Below, one piece after another: positions 1 through 12,521 of a DNA stretch of 64,000 nucleotides. The position numbers were made by a program, and so were the translations under genes. The stretch is taken from positions 62,001-126,000 of the forward strand of contig JADJVW010000009.1 of assembly GCA_016710365.1 (NCBI GenBank), written 5' to 3'. Under the pieces are notes generated by a model. The model saw only the letters and a list, made by a program, of their open reading frames with translations, was not told the DNA's origin and made no database searches. Positions within the stretch are counted from its first letter, which is position 1, and every line of letters begins with the position of its first letter. Origin of the DNA: Candidatus Caldilinea saccharophila (GTDB lineage Bacteria > Chloroflexota > Anaerolineae > Caldilineales > Caldilineaceae).

Positions 1-56
1 TTCCCGCGCCTGATGCCTGGCGTTGGGCGGCTTGCATGAGGACGAAATGAACGTGG

Positions 57-84
57 AAAGCTGAGCAAAGCCTGCTCGGCTTTT
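57..84 (+). terminator. Probable rho-independent terminator of an upstream plus-strand gene
   Basis: An 11-bp stem (arms 57-67 and 73-83, one T-G pair) closes a 5-nt loop and runs into four T residues. The gene it would serve lies left of the window. The stem is of moderate length with a short U tract, so this is a likely but not certain terminator. Confidence 0.45.
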
Positions 85-85
85 C

Positions 86-94
86 TGCTATAAT
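86..94 (+). promoter_or_regulatory. Extended -10 promoter element
   Basis: TGCTATAAT is a perfect TATAAT hexamer with the TGn extension. It lies directly after the putative terminator and about 90 nt before the toxin-antitoxin remnant at 181. No convincing -35 hexamer is visible, which is tolerated in extended -10 promoters. It would drive the decayed antitoxin-toxin unit. Confidence 0.4.
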
Positions 95-180
95 GGCCGT
101 GAGACTGTCAGGCCATGAACACGAACAGAACCGGATAAGGATGAGCGTACTAAAGTAGAGATGAATGAGAGAGAACGGAA

Positions 181-641
181 ATGAGGTCTTGGATTGCAAA
201 AGTTGAACCAAACCATGTAGTCCGTTGCCGGCAGAGCTTGCGACAGGTGAGCAGGTGCTGATTGTTCACGTGCCTTCGCTTGACACGCTACTAAGTGCCC
301 CAGAACGGCGCGCCCGTTTTGTGGCAACCCGCGCCGCAATCGACAATGCAATCCGTTCTGGCTCGTCCACGGAACCGATGACGGATCAGCAAGTGGTCGA
401 TCTGGTCAAACAAGCTCGTCGCCATCAAAAACGTAACGCCGTGCGTATTGTTCTGAGAACAAATCAGTTGGTTGCGGCCTTAGTGCGTCCGCCCGAATTG
501 GCTACACTTTTGATGGCTTGGGAATCAGGTCGTTTCACAGTGGTTGCTTCGCCGCAGATGATTCAAGAGTACCAACGCCACAGCTTCTCTGTTGTAGGGC
601 TCAGAGAGATATTCACATTGAATAATTGCGCGCCAAGATGA
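181..641 (+). pseudogene. Decayed antitoxin fused to a truncated PIN-domain toxin
   Basis: ATG at 181 opens an antitoxin-like reading frame (MRSWIAKVEPNHVV). It must shift by one base near 223 to continue as LPAELATGEQVLIVHVPSLD and on through a charged helix (TDQQVVDLVKQARRHQ). In the same frame, with no stop, follows a PIN-toxin start, VRIVLRTNQLVAALV. PIN toxins normally read VLDTN here, and the catalytic Asp is Arg in this copy. The PIN portion stops after roughly 60 residues, whereas the family usually has about 130-140, and it ends in unrelated sequence. I read this as a VapBC-like module that lost the intergenic stop, the first catalytic residue and the toxin C-terminus. The antitoxin family is not identified with certainty. 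Confidence 0.5.
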
Positions 642-697
642 GAAGGAAGAAGGCATAAGCATTTTTATAAACATCCACGTAATATGGAGGTGGACCA

Positions 698-918
698 ATG
701 GTAATGCGAGTTGCAGATATGAGTGTGGATGAATTGAAGACGCTCATTCAGGAAACCGTCGCCCAAACTTTAACAGAATTATTGCGTGATCCTGATGAGG
801 GGTAGAGTTGCGCGAAGATTTTGAAAGCGCTTTGCAATTTTCACTAGAAACCGTCAGGTCTGGTGGGCAGACAGTTGCGGCAGAGCATGTTGCCGCCAAG
901 TTAGGGTTGAATTGGTAA
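698..918 (+). pseudogene. Antitoxin of a RelE-type toxin, split by a -1 frameshift
   Basis: ATG 698 has a good Shine-Dalgarno (GGAGGT at 685-690) and encodes 35 residues (MVMRVADMSVDELKTLIQET...) before TAG at 803-805. The continuation ELREDFESALQFSLETVRSG, ending KLGLNW at 918, is read in the -1 frame. Together they make a ~73-residue antitoxin of the usual size for a RelE/ParE partner. The stop at 916-918 is 1 nt before the toxin ATG at 920, the tight spacing expected of a coupled pair. A lost base (GGATTAGAG to GGGTAGAG) would explain the break. Reinitiation at TTG 808 after a purine-rich stretch is an alternative that would leave a 36-residue C-terminal half. Confidence 0.6.
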
Positions 919-919
919 G

Positions 920-1186
920 ATGTATCACGTTGCATTTACCCCAACTGCGGCGGAGGATTTAGCTCGTTTGAATACGCCAATCGCCCAACGAATTCTCACC
1001 AAAATTCGGTGGTTAGCAGATAATTTTCAAGTATTGACGCCTGAACCCTTGACCGGACAATGGGAAGGAGTATACAAACTGCGAGTAGGCGATTATCGCG
1101 CGTTGTATACATTTAGCAACACCGAGACCAGTATCACGGTACATTTTGTCCGGCATCGTGGTGAAGTTTACAAGACAAAACGATAG
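920..1186 (+). CDS. RelE/ParE-family toxin
   Basis: This 88-residue protein has the RelE/ParE signature. It starts YHVAFTPTAAEDLARL, has a central helix pair (IAQRILTKIRWLADNF), then PLTGQWEGVYKLRVGDYRAL and a basic C-terminus (VHFVRHRGEVYKTKR). The G-x-YKLRVGDYR strand and the RHR segment match the mRNA-interferase fold. Length is normal and the frame is intact. It sits 1 nt after the frameshifted antitoxin at 698-918. If that frameshift is real, the toxin would lack its antidote, so either the antitoxin is still made by slippage or reinitiation, the toxin is silent, or the shift is a sequencing error. Confidence 0.8.
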   Translation: MYHVAFTPTAAEDLARLNTPIAQRILTKIRWLADNFQVLTPEPLTGQWEGVYKLRVGDYRALYTFSNTETSITVHFVRHRGEVYKTKR

Positions 1187-1482
1187 TAGAAAACGCTGGC
1201 CCAACACTGGTTGCAGTCGATGTTCACCCGCTTCACGTTTCACAATGTAGACTTACCGCCAAGCATTTTGGGCAGACAATCGCGTCTTGTAGTCAGGGGC
1301 GTTAGTCACCGCACAAGCAGGCCAACGCGACTTGCAGCGGACATCCATGACCTGCGGCTCTTTCAACACTTTGAACCAGGTGTTTGATTTAGCCTTGCGA
1401 TGAGGCTACCCTTGATAAGTTGAGTGGTGAATCATGGAGAGAGGAGTTTGCTTCAATGGGGCGAGCATGTGCTGCTAGAAGA
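1187..1482. other. Spacer with no recognisable gene
   Basis: No reading frame on either strand in this ~300-nt stretch resembles a known protein. It separates the RelE-type toxin from the converging minus-strand gene at 1525-1719 and ends at a terminator-like hairpin. Confidence 0.5.
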
Positions 1483-1514
1483 GGGACAGGTTGTGAGCAC
1501 CTGCCCCTTTTTGG
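1483..1514 (+). terminator. Terminator-like hairpin
   Basis: GGGACAGGT pairs with ACCTGCCCC (one mismatch) across a short loop and is followed by five T residues at 1508-1512. It faces the plus-strand toxin module about 300 nt upstream and lies next to the end of the convergent gene at 1525-1719. Confidence 0.4.
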
Positions 1515-1524
1515 GTGTGCACCG

Positions 1525-1719
1525 TCAAGACTGGGTCGTGGTTGTTACTTCGTGCAGCTTGCTCAGGACATCCTTGATGACGCCTTTCTCCTCGCGCAGC
1601 CCCTCTTTGAAGAATGACGAATCCGTGTCGGAAATCTCCGCGCGCAAATCCCCCAGATATTCTTCCAAAACACGCACCAGTTCGGTGGCTTCCTCGGCGC
1701 TTAGCTCGATTTGCACCAT
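1525..1719 (-). CDS. Conserved hypothetical small acidic protein
   Basis: This 64-residue, strongly helical, acidic protein starts MVQIELSAEEATELVRVLEE and continues with YLGDLRAEISDTD and EEKGVIKDVLSKL. The ATG follows an AGGGGG ribosome-binding site on the minus strand at about 8 nt. The amphipathic heptad-like pattern suggests a coiled coil or helical bundle. I recognise the sequence style (a short ORF with a 'YLGDLRxEI' core, common in environmental bacteria) but know no function. It stands alone between the toxin region and murE. Confidence 0.6.
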   Translation of the reverse strand: MVQIELSAEEATELVRVLEEYLGDLRAEISDTDSSFFKEGLREEKGVIKDVLSKLHEVTTTTQS

Positions 1720-1857
1720 CTGACACCCCCTTTATTATGACTACTGTGTGAATCCAATCTATTCAACTGCCGATATGATCCTTCTCGCTCTATTGTACAC
1801 CCAATTGACCGCAGAACGATCACGGAATTGGGAAAAAAGCCCGCCAATTGCCCTGGT

Positions 1858-3492
1858 TCAAGCAGCCGGCGCAGCGCTTGGCCGGCGCGCCAGCGCTGCC
1901 ATCATCGCGTCCTGGTCGCTCCAGGGATACTCGAGCTCACCAAAACACATGCTGCGCTCGTGGCCTTTGCCAAAGGCCACGACGACATCGCCCGCACGCG
2001 CCATGTCGACGGCGTGCTGAATGGCCGCAGCACGATCCTCGACAATGCAGTAGCGGCCTGCGCCCCCGCCGGCGTTGACGCCGCGCTCGATCTCGCGACA
2101 GATGGCAGTCAGATCTTCGGTGCGTGGATCCTCGGCGGTGATCACGGTGAAATCGGCCAGCCGCCCGCCGGCCTCACCCATCAGATAGCGTTTTGCCCGG
2201 TCGCGCAGCCCTGCTGAGCCAAAGACAGCGATCAGCCGACCCTGCGCGCCGCCCGCGCCCTGACCGACGAGCGGGCGCAGCGTGAGCAGCGCCCGCTCCA
2301 GGCTGACGGGCGTGTGCGCAAAATCGACGAGAGCCAGAAAGGGCTGTCCGGCGTCCATACGCTGCATCCGCCCCAGCACGGGCGGCATGGACGCGATACC
2401 CGCCTGAATGGCGGCCGGCGCGACCTCCAGCACAAGCGCCGCGGTCGCCGCACACGCTACATTATAGACGTTGAATTCACCGATCAGCGGCGACGCAACG
2501 GCAAAGCATCCACCCCACCAATGCACATCAAAGCGAGTGGCGTCGGTTTCGTAGCGAATATTCTCGATGACGACATCCACGCGCTGTTGGCGCTGCGGCG
2601 TGGCCAAGCCGTAACAGCGCACTGGCACATGATAGCCGTGCAGCGACGCCTCCTGATGCATGACGGCAAGCAGCGGCAGATAACTGCCGGGATCGTCGGC
2701 GTTGAGCACCGCAGCGCGGCGCACGCCTGCTTTGGGCGCTGAGGAAAAGAGCGCACGAAAAAGGATGGCTTTGGCTGCGACATAGGCATCGCGCGTGCCG
2801 TGATAGTCGAGGTGCTCGTGGGTGATGTTGGTCACGGCAGCCACGTCGAAATCCACGCCAGCCACCCGCTGCTGTTGCAGGCCGTGGCTGGTGCTTTCAA
2901 CGACCGCATAACGGCAGCCCGCGTCGACCATGTCGCGCAGCAAGCGTTGCACGTCAGGCGCGTCGGGGGTAGTGACGTGGAGACCGGTGTCGCGCGCCTG
3001 CCCGCGGATGCGCGCCCCCACCGTCGTGATGACGCCCACGCGCCCGGACGGCTCAGCAGGCGAGCTTGTGGCAGCCTGCAAAATCGATTCCAAGATACTC
3101 GACGTCGTGGTTTTGCCGTCCGTACCCGTGATGCCGGCCACGGCAAGTTTGCGGCTGGGAAAGTCTGACACCGCGGCGCTGGCCAGCGCCAGCGCGCGGC
3201 GGCTGTCGCCCACTTGGATATAGGGGACGGTTTCGGGCAGCGTGACCCCGGCGCTGCGCAGCGCCTCGCCCGAAAGCGCACCCACCACCGCCGCCGCGCC
3301 CTGTTTTAGCGCCACTTCAATATAACGATGACCATCATGCTGGCCGCCGGCCACCGCCACAAAGAGCGATCCGGGACGCACTAGCCGGCTGTCCGCGGTG
3401 ACATCGTCGATGCTGACCCCCAGCGCCGCCTGAGACTAGACCTGGAAGCGCTCATCGGGAAACACTTCCAGCAGTTGAGACAGTGTGATCAT
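1858..3492 (-). pseudogene. murE: UDP-N-acetylmuramyl-tripeptide synthetase (MurE), interrupted by an amber codon
   Basis: MurE adds the third amino acid to UDP-MurNAc-L-Ala-D-Glu in the cytoplasm, an essential peptidoglycan step. The frame from ATG 3492 reads MITLSQLLEVFPDERFQV, then TAG at 3436-3438 (codon 19). It then continues in the same frame with SQAALGVSIDDVTADSRLVR into a full MurE: SLFVAVAG, the ATP loop GITGTDGKTTTSS, the central ligase domain (NADDPGSYLP, GEFNVYN, DFAHTPVSLERAL) and the C-terminal EDPRTEDL and GKGHE motifs. The specificity motif is EDPR rather than the DNPR of meso-DAP enzymes, so the third residue is uncertain. A CAG-to-TAG change would explain the stop. Without readthrough, translation would need an internal start such as GTG 3381, giving 507 residues and losing part of the UDP-binding domain. 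An essential gene makes a sequence error plausible. Confidence 0.85.
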
Positions 3493-3520
3493 AGATGCGC
3501 TCCTTGCAACTCGCCCCTCC

Positions 3521-5317
3521 TCAAATATCGCGCGGGCCCCGTAAGATCGAGACCCCTGCCGCCATGACGACAAGGCCAAGCGCAGCAATAGCGCCGAGAA
3601 AAATGACCGGCAGCCGCGTGTTGATTTCGGCCATCACATCGATCGGGATGGGCGTCACCGTCGGGGTTGCCGTCGGCGCCGGTGTGGACGTTGCAGTGGC
3701 AGTGGCGGGGGACGCCGGCGTAACGGTGGGCGGGGCCGGTGTGATGGTGGCAATGGGCGGCGCCGCCAAGACGGTGGGCGTCGGCAGGGTAACGCCGGAT
3801 GTCGTGGCCGGGGCAGATGTTGGCGGCAAGGCCGGTTCTGTAAGCGTTCCATCCTCTGCCGGGCGCGACGCGCGCTGTAAGGCGTCGGCCGCGCGTTCGC
3901 CGGCGCCACGAGCCTGCACGCGCGAATCGTCAGCGGCGGCGTCGATTGCGGGGGTGGGCAAAGGTGTTTCGGTGTCGACGGGAACCGTCGCGGCTGCCGT
4001 TGCGGTCGCGGTGGCAGTGGCTGTCGGCTCTAGTTCGATGCTGATCGGCGGTGGGGTAAACGTCGGTGGCGCGGTGCGCGTCGGCGTTGGCGTGCGCGTT
4101 GGGACGGCGGTGCGTGTGGCAGTGGGCGTAGGCGTCAGCGTTGGCAGCGGCGTATCGGTCGCGGTGGGCGAAGGCGTAGGCGTCACCGTCTCGGTCGGGG
4201 TGTTGGTTGGCGTGGCCGTATCGGTGGGTGTAGGGGTCGGCGTGAAAGTAGGCGTCGCCGTCGCCAGCGCAGCCGCGACATCGAGTGGCGGCAATGCACC
4301 CGCACCGGCAAACGTCAAGCCTTCATCTTCACTGCGCAGCACCCAGGCGTCAGCCGCGCCCGCATAGATCGTGCGCGGCGCGCGCGGTGTATTGGCAAGG
4401 GCGTAAACCGGGGCGCTATAGCCGGCGCCGGCGACCGTCGCCAGATTCCATGCATCGCCGCTGCCTACCCACAGGCCATTTTCAGTCGCCATCACGATCA
4501 GCCGCCCCGTGGTGGCCAGGGCATAATAAACCGTGGATGGCGAGTTGGGCACGCGTTCCCACGCAGCGCCATCGCTGCTGGCATAGAGGGACGAACCGGT
4601 TCCTGCATAAAGTGCGTTGCGGTCAGCCAGCAGGCTGAAGACGATGTCCGTGGTGGGAAAGTCTGCGACGGCTTCCCAAGCAGTGGCGCCCTGCGCCAGG
4701 CGATAAAGACCGTTGTGCGTCCCCGCGTAGAGCATGTTTCCATAGCTGGCGAGCGAACGAATCCGCCGCGCCTCGCCGCCAAGACCGCCATCCAGTTGCT
4801 GCCAGGTGGCGCCGCTGTCCTGGCTGCGAAAGACGCCGTCAAAGCGCGTGCCGGCATAGAGCACCGAGCGGTTGCTCTCCACTGTGGTGTAAACGACGCC
4901 AACCGCGCTGTTAGCGCTCAATAAGTTGCGAAAGCCGGGGATCTCGCTCCAGGTCGCACCGCCATCCTCGCTGCGAAAGATCAGCCCGCCGCCGCCATCT
5001 GCGGCAAAGGCTGTGCGCGCGCTGCGGGGATCAAAGGCAAGCGAAGTAATACTGATGTTTGGCGCCAAACTGGGCGTCGAGTTGTTCCAGGCGACGCCGC
5101 CATCGATGCTGCGATAGATCGCGGCCGGCTGTGGTGAGTTCAGCACACCCGCCAACACCTGGTTGGGGGCGCCCGGCGCCACCGCCAGGCTGAGCACGGC
5201 ATTTGGCGTGGGCGCGTCACTTTGGGCGGCAACCCATGCAGGCGCCAGACTGGACAGCACCACCACCAGAAAAAGGAGCGCTACGGCCCCTCGCCGTCGG
5301 CTTAAAATGCCTCGCAT
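3521..5317 (-). CDS. Exported beta-propeller (BNR/YCF48-like repeat) protein with Thr/Pro-rich stalk and C-terminal membrane anchor
   Basis: From ATG 5317 the protein has about 598 residues. A basic stretch (SRRRGA) and hydrophobic core ([13 protein letters not shown]) ending in AWVAAQ form a signal peptide. Residues ~40-330 hold repeated blades with the sortilin/BNR pattern ([36 protein letters not shown]), as in photosystem-assembly-factor-like propellers. A long low-complexity linker of TPTPT/TATATA repeats (about 3700-4260) follows. The C-terminus is one membrane helix ([19 protein letters not shown]) and a short RGPRDI tail. This fits a cell-surface propeller tethered to the membrane, of unknown ligand. 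In-frame starts at 5383 and 5458 exist. I prefer 5317 because it places the signal peptide at the N-terminus, although no strong ribosome-binding site supports it. Confidence 0.7.
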   Translation of the reverse strand: MRGILSRRRGAVALLFLVVVLSSLAPAWVAAQSDAPTPNAVLSLAVAPGAPNQVLAGVLNSPQPAAIYRSIDGGVAWNNSTPSLAPNISITSLAFDPRSARTAFAADGGGGLIFRSEDGGATWSEIPGFRNLLSANSAVGVVYTTVESNRSVLYAGTRFDGVFRSQDSGATWQQLDGGLGGEARRIRSLASYGNMLYAGTHNGLYRLAQGATAWEAVADFPTTDIVFSLLADRNALYAGTGSSLYASSDGAAWERVPNSPSTVYYALATTGRLIVMATENGLWVGSGDAWNLATVAGAGYSAPVYALANTPRAPRTIYAGAADAWVLRSEDEGLTFAGAGALPPLDVAAALATATPTFTPTPTPTDTATPTNTPTETVTPTPSPTATDTPLPTLTPTPTATRTAVPTRTPTPTRTAPPTFTPPPISIELEPTATATATATAAATVPVDTETPLPTPAIDAAADDSRVQARGAGERAADALQRASRPAEDGTLTEPALPPTSAPATTSGVTLPTPTVLAAPPIATITPAPPTVTPASPATATATSTPAPTATPTVTPIPIDVMAEINTRLPVIFLGAIAALGLVVMAAGVSILRGPRDI

Positions 5318-5446
5318 CGAGAGAAACAAATGATCTCCGTCGCCTCTACACGCGCGGTCGGCATCCCGCCGCGCATTGTCCATAAAACCTTGCGGTAGTA
5401 TAGCCCTTAACCCGATTTCCAAATAATTATCGATACAAAGTGCAGT

Positions 5447-5478
5447 GGTGACAGCCACTTTTGTAAGTGACTGTCACC
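5447..5478. repeat. Perfect nested hairpin
   Basis: GGTGACAG (5447-5454) pairs with CTGTCACC (5471-5478), and inside it CACTT (5456-5460) pairs with AAGTG (5465-5469) over a 4-nt loop. It lies between the complex I cluster and the beta-propeller gene and may be a transcript processing or attenuation structure. There is no T tract, so it is not a classic terminator. Confidence 0.5.
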
Positions 5479-5508
5479 TAAGAAAGCACGCCACAGCCGT
5501 ACAGAAGT

Positions 5509-5552
5509 GTGCGACAAAGCAAAGGCGAGACGCCGTTGCCAGGTCTCGCCTT
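5509..5552 (-). terminator. Terminator of the membrane-arm nuo cluster
   Basis: AAGGCGAGAC (5522-5531) pairs perfectly with GTCTCGCCTT (5543-5552) over an 11-nt loop. Read on the minus strand the stem is followed by TTTGCTTTGT. It lies about 57 nt beyond the restored stop of nuoN (5609) and should end the minus-strand complex I transcript. Confidence 0.65.
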
Positions 5553-5608
5553 AGATGATTCCCTATAGCAGCTAACTGCGCTTGTCAGATTTTTAAGAGT
5601 TCAACCTT

Positions 5609-7113
<1,505 letters not shown>

Positions 7114-7118
7114 ATACG

Positions 7119-8696
<1,578 letters not shown>

Positions 8697-8801
8697 GAAC
8701 ATTTCCTCCGCAGACCTTCGGTTTGGAATTCAGCGCCGATTGCGAGAAACCCCATCAAAAAATCAGAACGGTTGCGAGTGCGATTGTGCGCGCTCATGCG
8801 A

Positions 8802-11034
8802 CTAGACCAGTGTCAGAATCAGCGGCAGCGCATAGAGCAGCAGCCAGATTGTCAACGACACCACTACTACCATTAGATAGACCTGCACCTGGCCGTTCTG
8901 CGAGTTGCGCAATACGCCGCCCGCGCGATCCGACATCCAGGCAAACGCATTCACGGCGCCGTCGATCACGTACTGATCAAAGCTGGCGGCCATCACCGCC
9001 AACCAGACGCCGATGCGACCGATGGCATTGATGATCGGGTCGATAATCCAGAGATCATCGACCCAGTACATGAATTTTGCCAGACCGCGTGTAAAGGCAA
9101 CCACCGTATAGCCATAAGCTTCATCCACCCAGAACTTCCGGTGCATTGCCCACCACACTGGCCCCAACCAACGGCGCAGCGGGTCAATTTCGCCTTCCGG
9201 CAGCCCTTTGCGATAGACAAACCAGCCCAGCGCCAGACCGCCCAGCGACACCGCAAACGAGATCAGCAATACAAAAAGGTTGAACTCTGGGTGTGGGAAT
9301 TCAAAGTGCAGGTGCTCAATGTAAGGCTCCAGCTGATGCTCGATCCAGTTCGGGAAGAGCGAGCCAAGCACCGGGAAGTCGATCGGGATGCCGAACCAGC
9401 CGAGCACGATGACGAACGGTGAGATCAGCACCAGCGGAATCGTCATGGCTTTGACGCTTTCCGGCGCGTGGACCGCGCCTTCCGAGCGCGGCTGGCCGAG
9501 GAACGTCAGCGTGATCTGCCGCGCCGTGTAGAAGGCCGTCAGCAGCGCAGCGAACGCCAGCACCCAGAAGATCGTCATATCGCGCGTGTACCATTCGCTC
9601 GACAGGATCTCATCTTTCGACCAGAAGCCGGCTGTGACCAGAGGGAAGCCAGAGAGCGCCATCCCGCCGATGATGAAAGTCCAGCCTGTGATCGGCATGC
9701 GCTTGAGCAGCCCGCCCATGTTGCGCATGTCCTGCGGGTCGTGCGGATCCAGGTTGCCGTCTTTGCGCACGATCGTGTGCGAAGTGTGAGCACTGTGGGA
9801 GTCCCCATGTGCATCACCATGCGCATGAGCGTGGTGAAAACCGTGCTCAACGCCGTGGATCACAGAACCGGAGCCGAGGAAGAGCAACGCTTTGAAGAAA
9901 GCGTGCGTAATCAGGTGGAAGAGACCGGCTACGTAAGCGCCGGTGCCCAGCGCCGCAATCATGAAGCCAAGTTGCGCAATCGTGGAGTACGCCAGCACGC
10001 GTTTGATGTCCCACTGGGCAACGGCAATCAGCGAGGCAAAGAGCGCCGTAAACGCACCGATGCCTGCCACGAATGCCATGCTGCCGGGCGCCACCTCGCC
10101 GGCGACAAAAAAGAGCGGGAACATGCGCACGACCAGGAAGACGCCTGCCGAGACCATCGTCGCCGCGTGAATCAGGGCGCTGACAGGCGTCGGGCCTTCC
10201 ATGGCGTCGGGCAACCAGACGTGCAGCGGGAATTGCGCACTTTTGCCAATCGTGCCGAAGAAGAGCAGCACCGCAATCAACGCCACCGCCGGCGTGCTGA
10301 AGTTGAGGATCGGCACGTGCACCGTCATGGCGGCGAGATGCTCCAGATTCGCCGGCGCGAGGATGTGCTCGAACACCAGGGTGTTGTCGATGCTCCACAT
10401 GTACAGCAGCATCATGCCGGCGAACATGATCGTGTCGCCGATACGCGTGGTGATAAACGCCTTGAAGGCGGCTTTTTTGGCCGATTCCTTCTCGAACCAG
10501 AAGCCGATGAGCAGATAACTGCACAAGCCCATGATCTCCCAGAAAACGAAGAAGGTCAGCAACGAGTTTGACACCACCAGACCCAACATGCCGGTGGCAA
10601 ACAGGCTGATGTACGCCATGAAACGGCTGTAGCGAGGGTCGCGCCCCTGTGTGTAGGCGTCGGGATAATCTTCCTGGCGCAGATGGGGCGGAAAGCTCAT
10701 ATAACCGTAGGAATAGATGAAGATCATGAGCAGCAAAAAGGTGACCATGAAGATCATCAAGGCGTTCGCCGGATCCACCTGGAAGCCGATCATCAATTCG
10801 CTGGCCCCGGTCGGGATCGTGAAGAGTTCGCCGTACAGGGGGGTGTGCGCCGAAATGCGGCGTTATGAAGACGGCAAACGCAATCGGCCAGCCCAAAATA
10901 AAGCTGACCGCCACCCCACCGATGGCCGTCAATGCGCTCACAGTCTTGTTCCGATTTAGAAACAAGAGGATCGCAACAAAAGCCAGGAAGGGCGGGACTG
11001 GCAACAGCCAAGCGAGATTTAGAAATCCTTCCAT
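8802..11034 (-). pseudogene. nuoL: NADH-quinone oxidoreductase subunit L, membrane-arm cluster copy, frameshifted at a G6 run
   Basis: NuoL is the distal antiporter-like proton-pumping subunit with the long lateral helix. ATG 11034 follows GAGG and reads [20 protein letters not shown]. The frame breaks at a run of six G (10838-10843, plus strand). With five, [12 protein letters not shown] continues directly into [20 protein letters not shown] and the intact remainder: [31 protein letters not shown] motif, [18 protein letters not shown], a His-rich loop ([17 protein letters not shown]), and the C-terminal arm. The restored protein is about 743 residues. A one-base homopolymer change is the classic sequencing error, so the gene may well be functional. 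Confidence 0.88.
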
Positions 11035-11127
11035 TGCTCAACCTCGTTTTGTGGTGCGCCCTCAACGAACCGTAAATTCACGGGCGATGATTGCCGAATG
11101 CTCATGGCGCTGCGCGCCGGTGTTTGC

Positions 11128-11493
11128 TCATGGCGCTGCGCGCCGTCGTCTAAAACTTTGGATAAAATTGCCGGCGCCATAACCGGCCAACGCTCCCGCA
11201 ACCAAAAGGACCAGGAAAACCAAGTCATTCGGAACACAGACCACACTACCAACCGCGATGGCGACGATAGCGCCGACAGCCGCCATCAGCAGCAGAAAGG
11301 TCTGCTCCGATTTACGCGCCTTGGCTTCCGCCAATAAGGACGCCGTGTCACGAAAGTCCGGCCTGTGCTTGACGATTTCTTTGAGCACATGGACGGCGCC
11401 GGTGTAATTGCCTTGCTCCATCTTCTCCTGAGCAAGGTTATACAGAAACTCACATTGCTCGTCTAAGGCGCCCGTCAGAATCTGTTTTGGCAT
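11128..11493 (-). CDS. Small TPR-like protein with two membrane helices, inside the nuo cluster
   Basis: This 121-residue protein has an N-terminal helical half with a TPR-like pair (FLYNLAQEKMEQGNYTGAVHVLKEIV and DFRDTASLLAEAK). Two hydrophobic helices follow (FLLLMAAVGAIVAIAVGSVV and LVFLVLLVAGALAGYGAG), then a basic tail (SFRRRRAAP). ATG 11493 is preceded by GAGGTG. It sits between nuoK and nuoL on the same strand with short spacers, so it is probably co-transcribed. It is not a standard complex I subunit. A role in assembly or anchoring of the membrane arm is only an inference from location; a bystander gene is equally possible. Confidence 0.6.
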   Translation of the reverse strand: MPKQILTGALDEQCEFLYNLAQEKMEQGNYTGAVHVLKEIVKHRPDFRDTASLLAEAKARKSEQTFLLLMAAVGAIVAIAVGSVVCVPNDLVFLVLLVAGALAGYGAGNFIQSFRRRRAAP

Positions 11494-11542
11494 GACGCCT
11501 GCACCTCATGGCAACTCCACCTTGCGCCGACAGCCGCCCCGC

Positions 11543-11857
11543 TCATCCCTTCAGAATATCGAGATCGTCAAGATTAACGGTGCGCCGGTTGCGATAAACT
11601 GAAATCACGAGCGCCAGACCGATCGCCACCTCAGCCGCCGCCACCGCAATGACGAACAACGCAAAAATCTGACCGTCCAAATTTTCAGTTGGCGCCACGC
11701 CGTAGCGCCAAAAGGCGATCAGGTTGATATTGGCCGCATTGAGCATCAGCTCGATGCCCATCAACACGGCAATGGCATTACGCCGGCCCAGCGTGGCAAA
11801 CAAACCAGAGCTGAACATAAATGCCGCTAGAATCAGATACCAGGTTAGAGGAACCAT
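11543..11857 (-). CDS. nuoK: NADH-quinone oxidoreductase subunit K, membrane-arm cluster copy
   Basis: This 104-residue NuoK (MrpC-like) subunit has three membrane helices: [40 protein letters not shown] with the conserved Glu of helix 2, and [20 protein letters not shown] with the Glu of helix 3. Both carboxylates are essential for proton translocation in the family. The tail [10 protein letters not shown] resembles the cluster-2 NuoK tail. Length is typical (about 100). It lies between nuoJ and the TPR-like gene. Confidence 0.93.
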   Translation of the reverse strand: MVPLTWYLILAAFMFSSGLFATLGRRNAIAVLMGIELMLNAANINLIAFWRYGVAPTENLDGQIFALFVIAVAAAEVAIGLALVISVYRNRRTVNLDDLDILKG

Positions 11858-11928
11858 CTGTGCGCCGCCTCTTCGGAAAACTTACTTACTGCAAAAAGAT
11901 GTGCTATTTTGCCGCCACGGATTGATCT

Positions 11929-12462
11929 TTACTTACGGTCGCGCGCCACGACGATAGCGCCTGCCAACGCAACCAGCAACAACATGGCTAACAACACAAA
12001 AGGAACTACATACTCGTTTACAAACGCATGGCCCAAGCCCGCAATAATGAGCTGTCCATCGACGATGGGTTCGCCCGCCTGCGGCCAGGGGATGCCTCGC
12101 ATCAACGCCATCAGCACGACAAAGGTCAGTGCAGTGATAATTGCAGCGGTTCCGGACTGGCGATTGCGCGGCGAAGTCGCGCCAAACATCATCCCACGCG
12201 TCAACATGATGGCAAAAGCGATAAGCGTCGAGATCGCGCCAACATAGACCAGCACCTGGCTGACGCCGATAAACTCAGCTTCGGCGACGATGTAGACGCC
12301 AGCAGCCCCAAAGAAAGCAGCAACCAGACCCAGTGCGCTGTGAAATAAATTGCGAGCCAGCACGACCGCCAAGGAGCCGAAGACCGCCAACACGGCAATC
12401 ATCAGGAAAACTACTTGTGACACCGTTGGCAGCGGCGGCAGTGGAAATGGCAATTCAGGCAT
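11929..12462 (-). CDS. nuoJ: NADH-quinone oxidoreductase subunit J, membrane-arm cluster copy
   Basis: This 177-residue, five-helix NuoJ subunit sits at the centre of the complex I membrane domain. Family motifs are visible: [40 protein letters not shown] (the helix-3 pi-bulge region) and [13 protein letters not shown] 12462 follows AAGGGG. The N-terminus carries a short Pro-rich lead ([11 protein letters not shown]) before the first helix. It is intact and in operon order between nuoH and nuoK. Confidence 0.92.
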   Translation of the reverse strand: MPELPFPLPPLPTVSQVVFLMIAVLAVFGSLAVVLARNLFHSALGLVAAFFGAAGVYIVAEAEFIGVSQVLVYVGAISTLIAFAIMLTRGMMFGATSPRNRQSGTAAIITALTFVVLMALMRGIPWPQAGEPIVDGQLIIAGLGHAFVNEYVVPFVLLAMLLLVALAGAIVVARDRK

Positions 12463-12521
12463 GACGCATCCCCTTATCAGTCATCCGTACTTCTCAATCT
12501 CCCGGATTCAACCGCCCGGAT

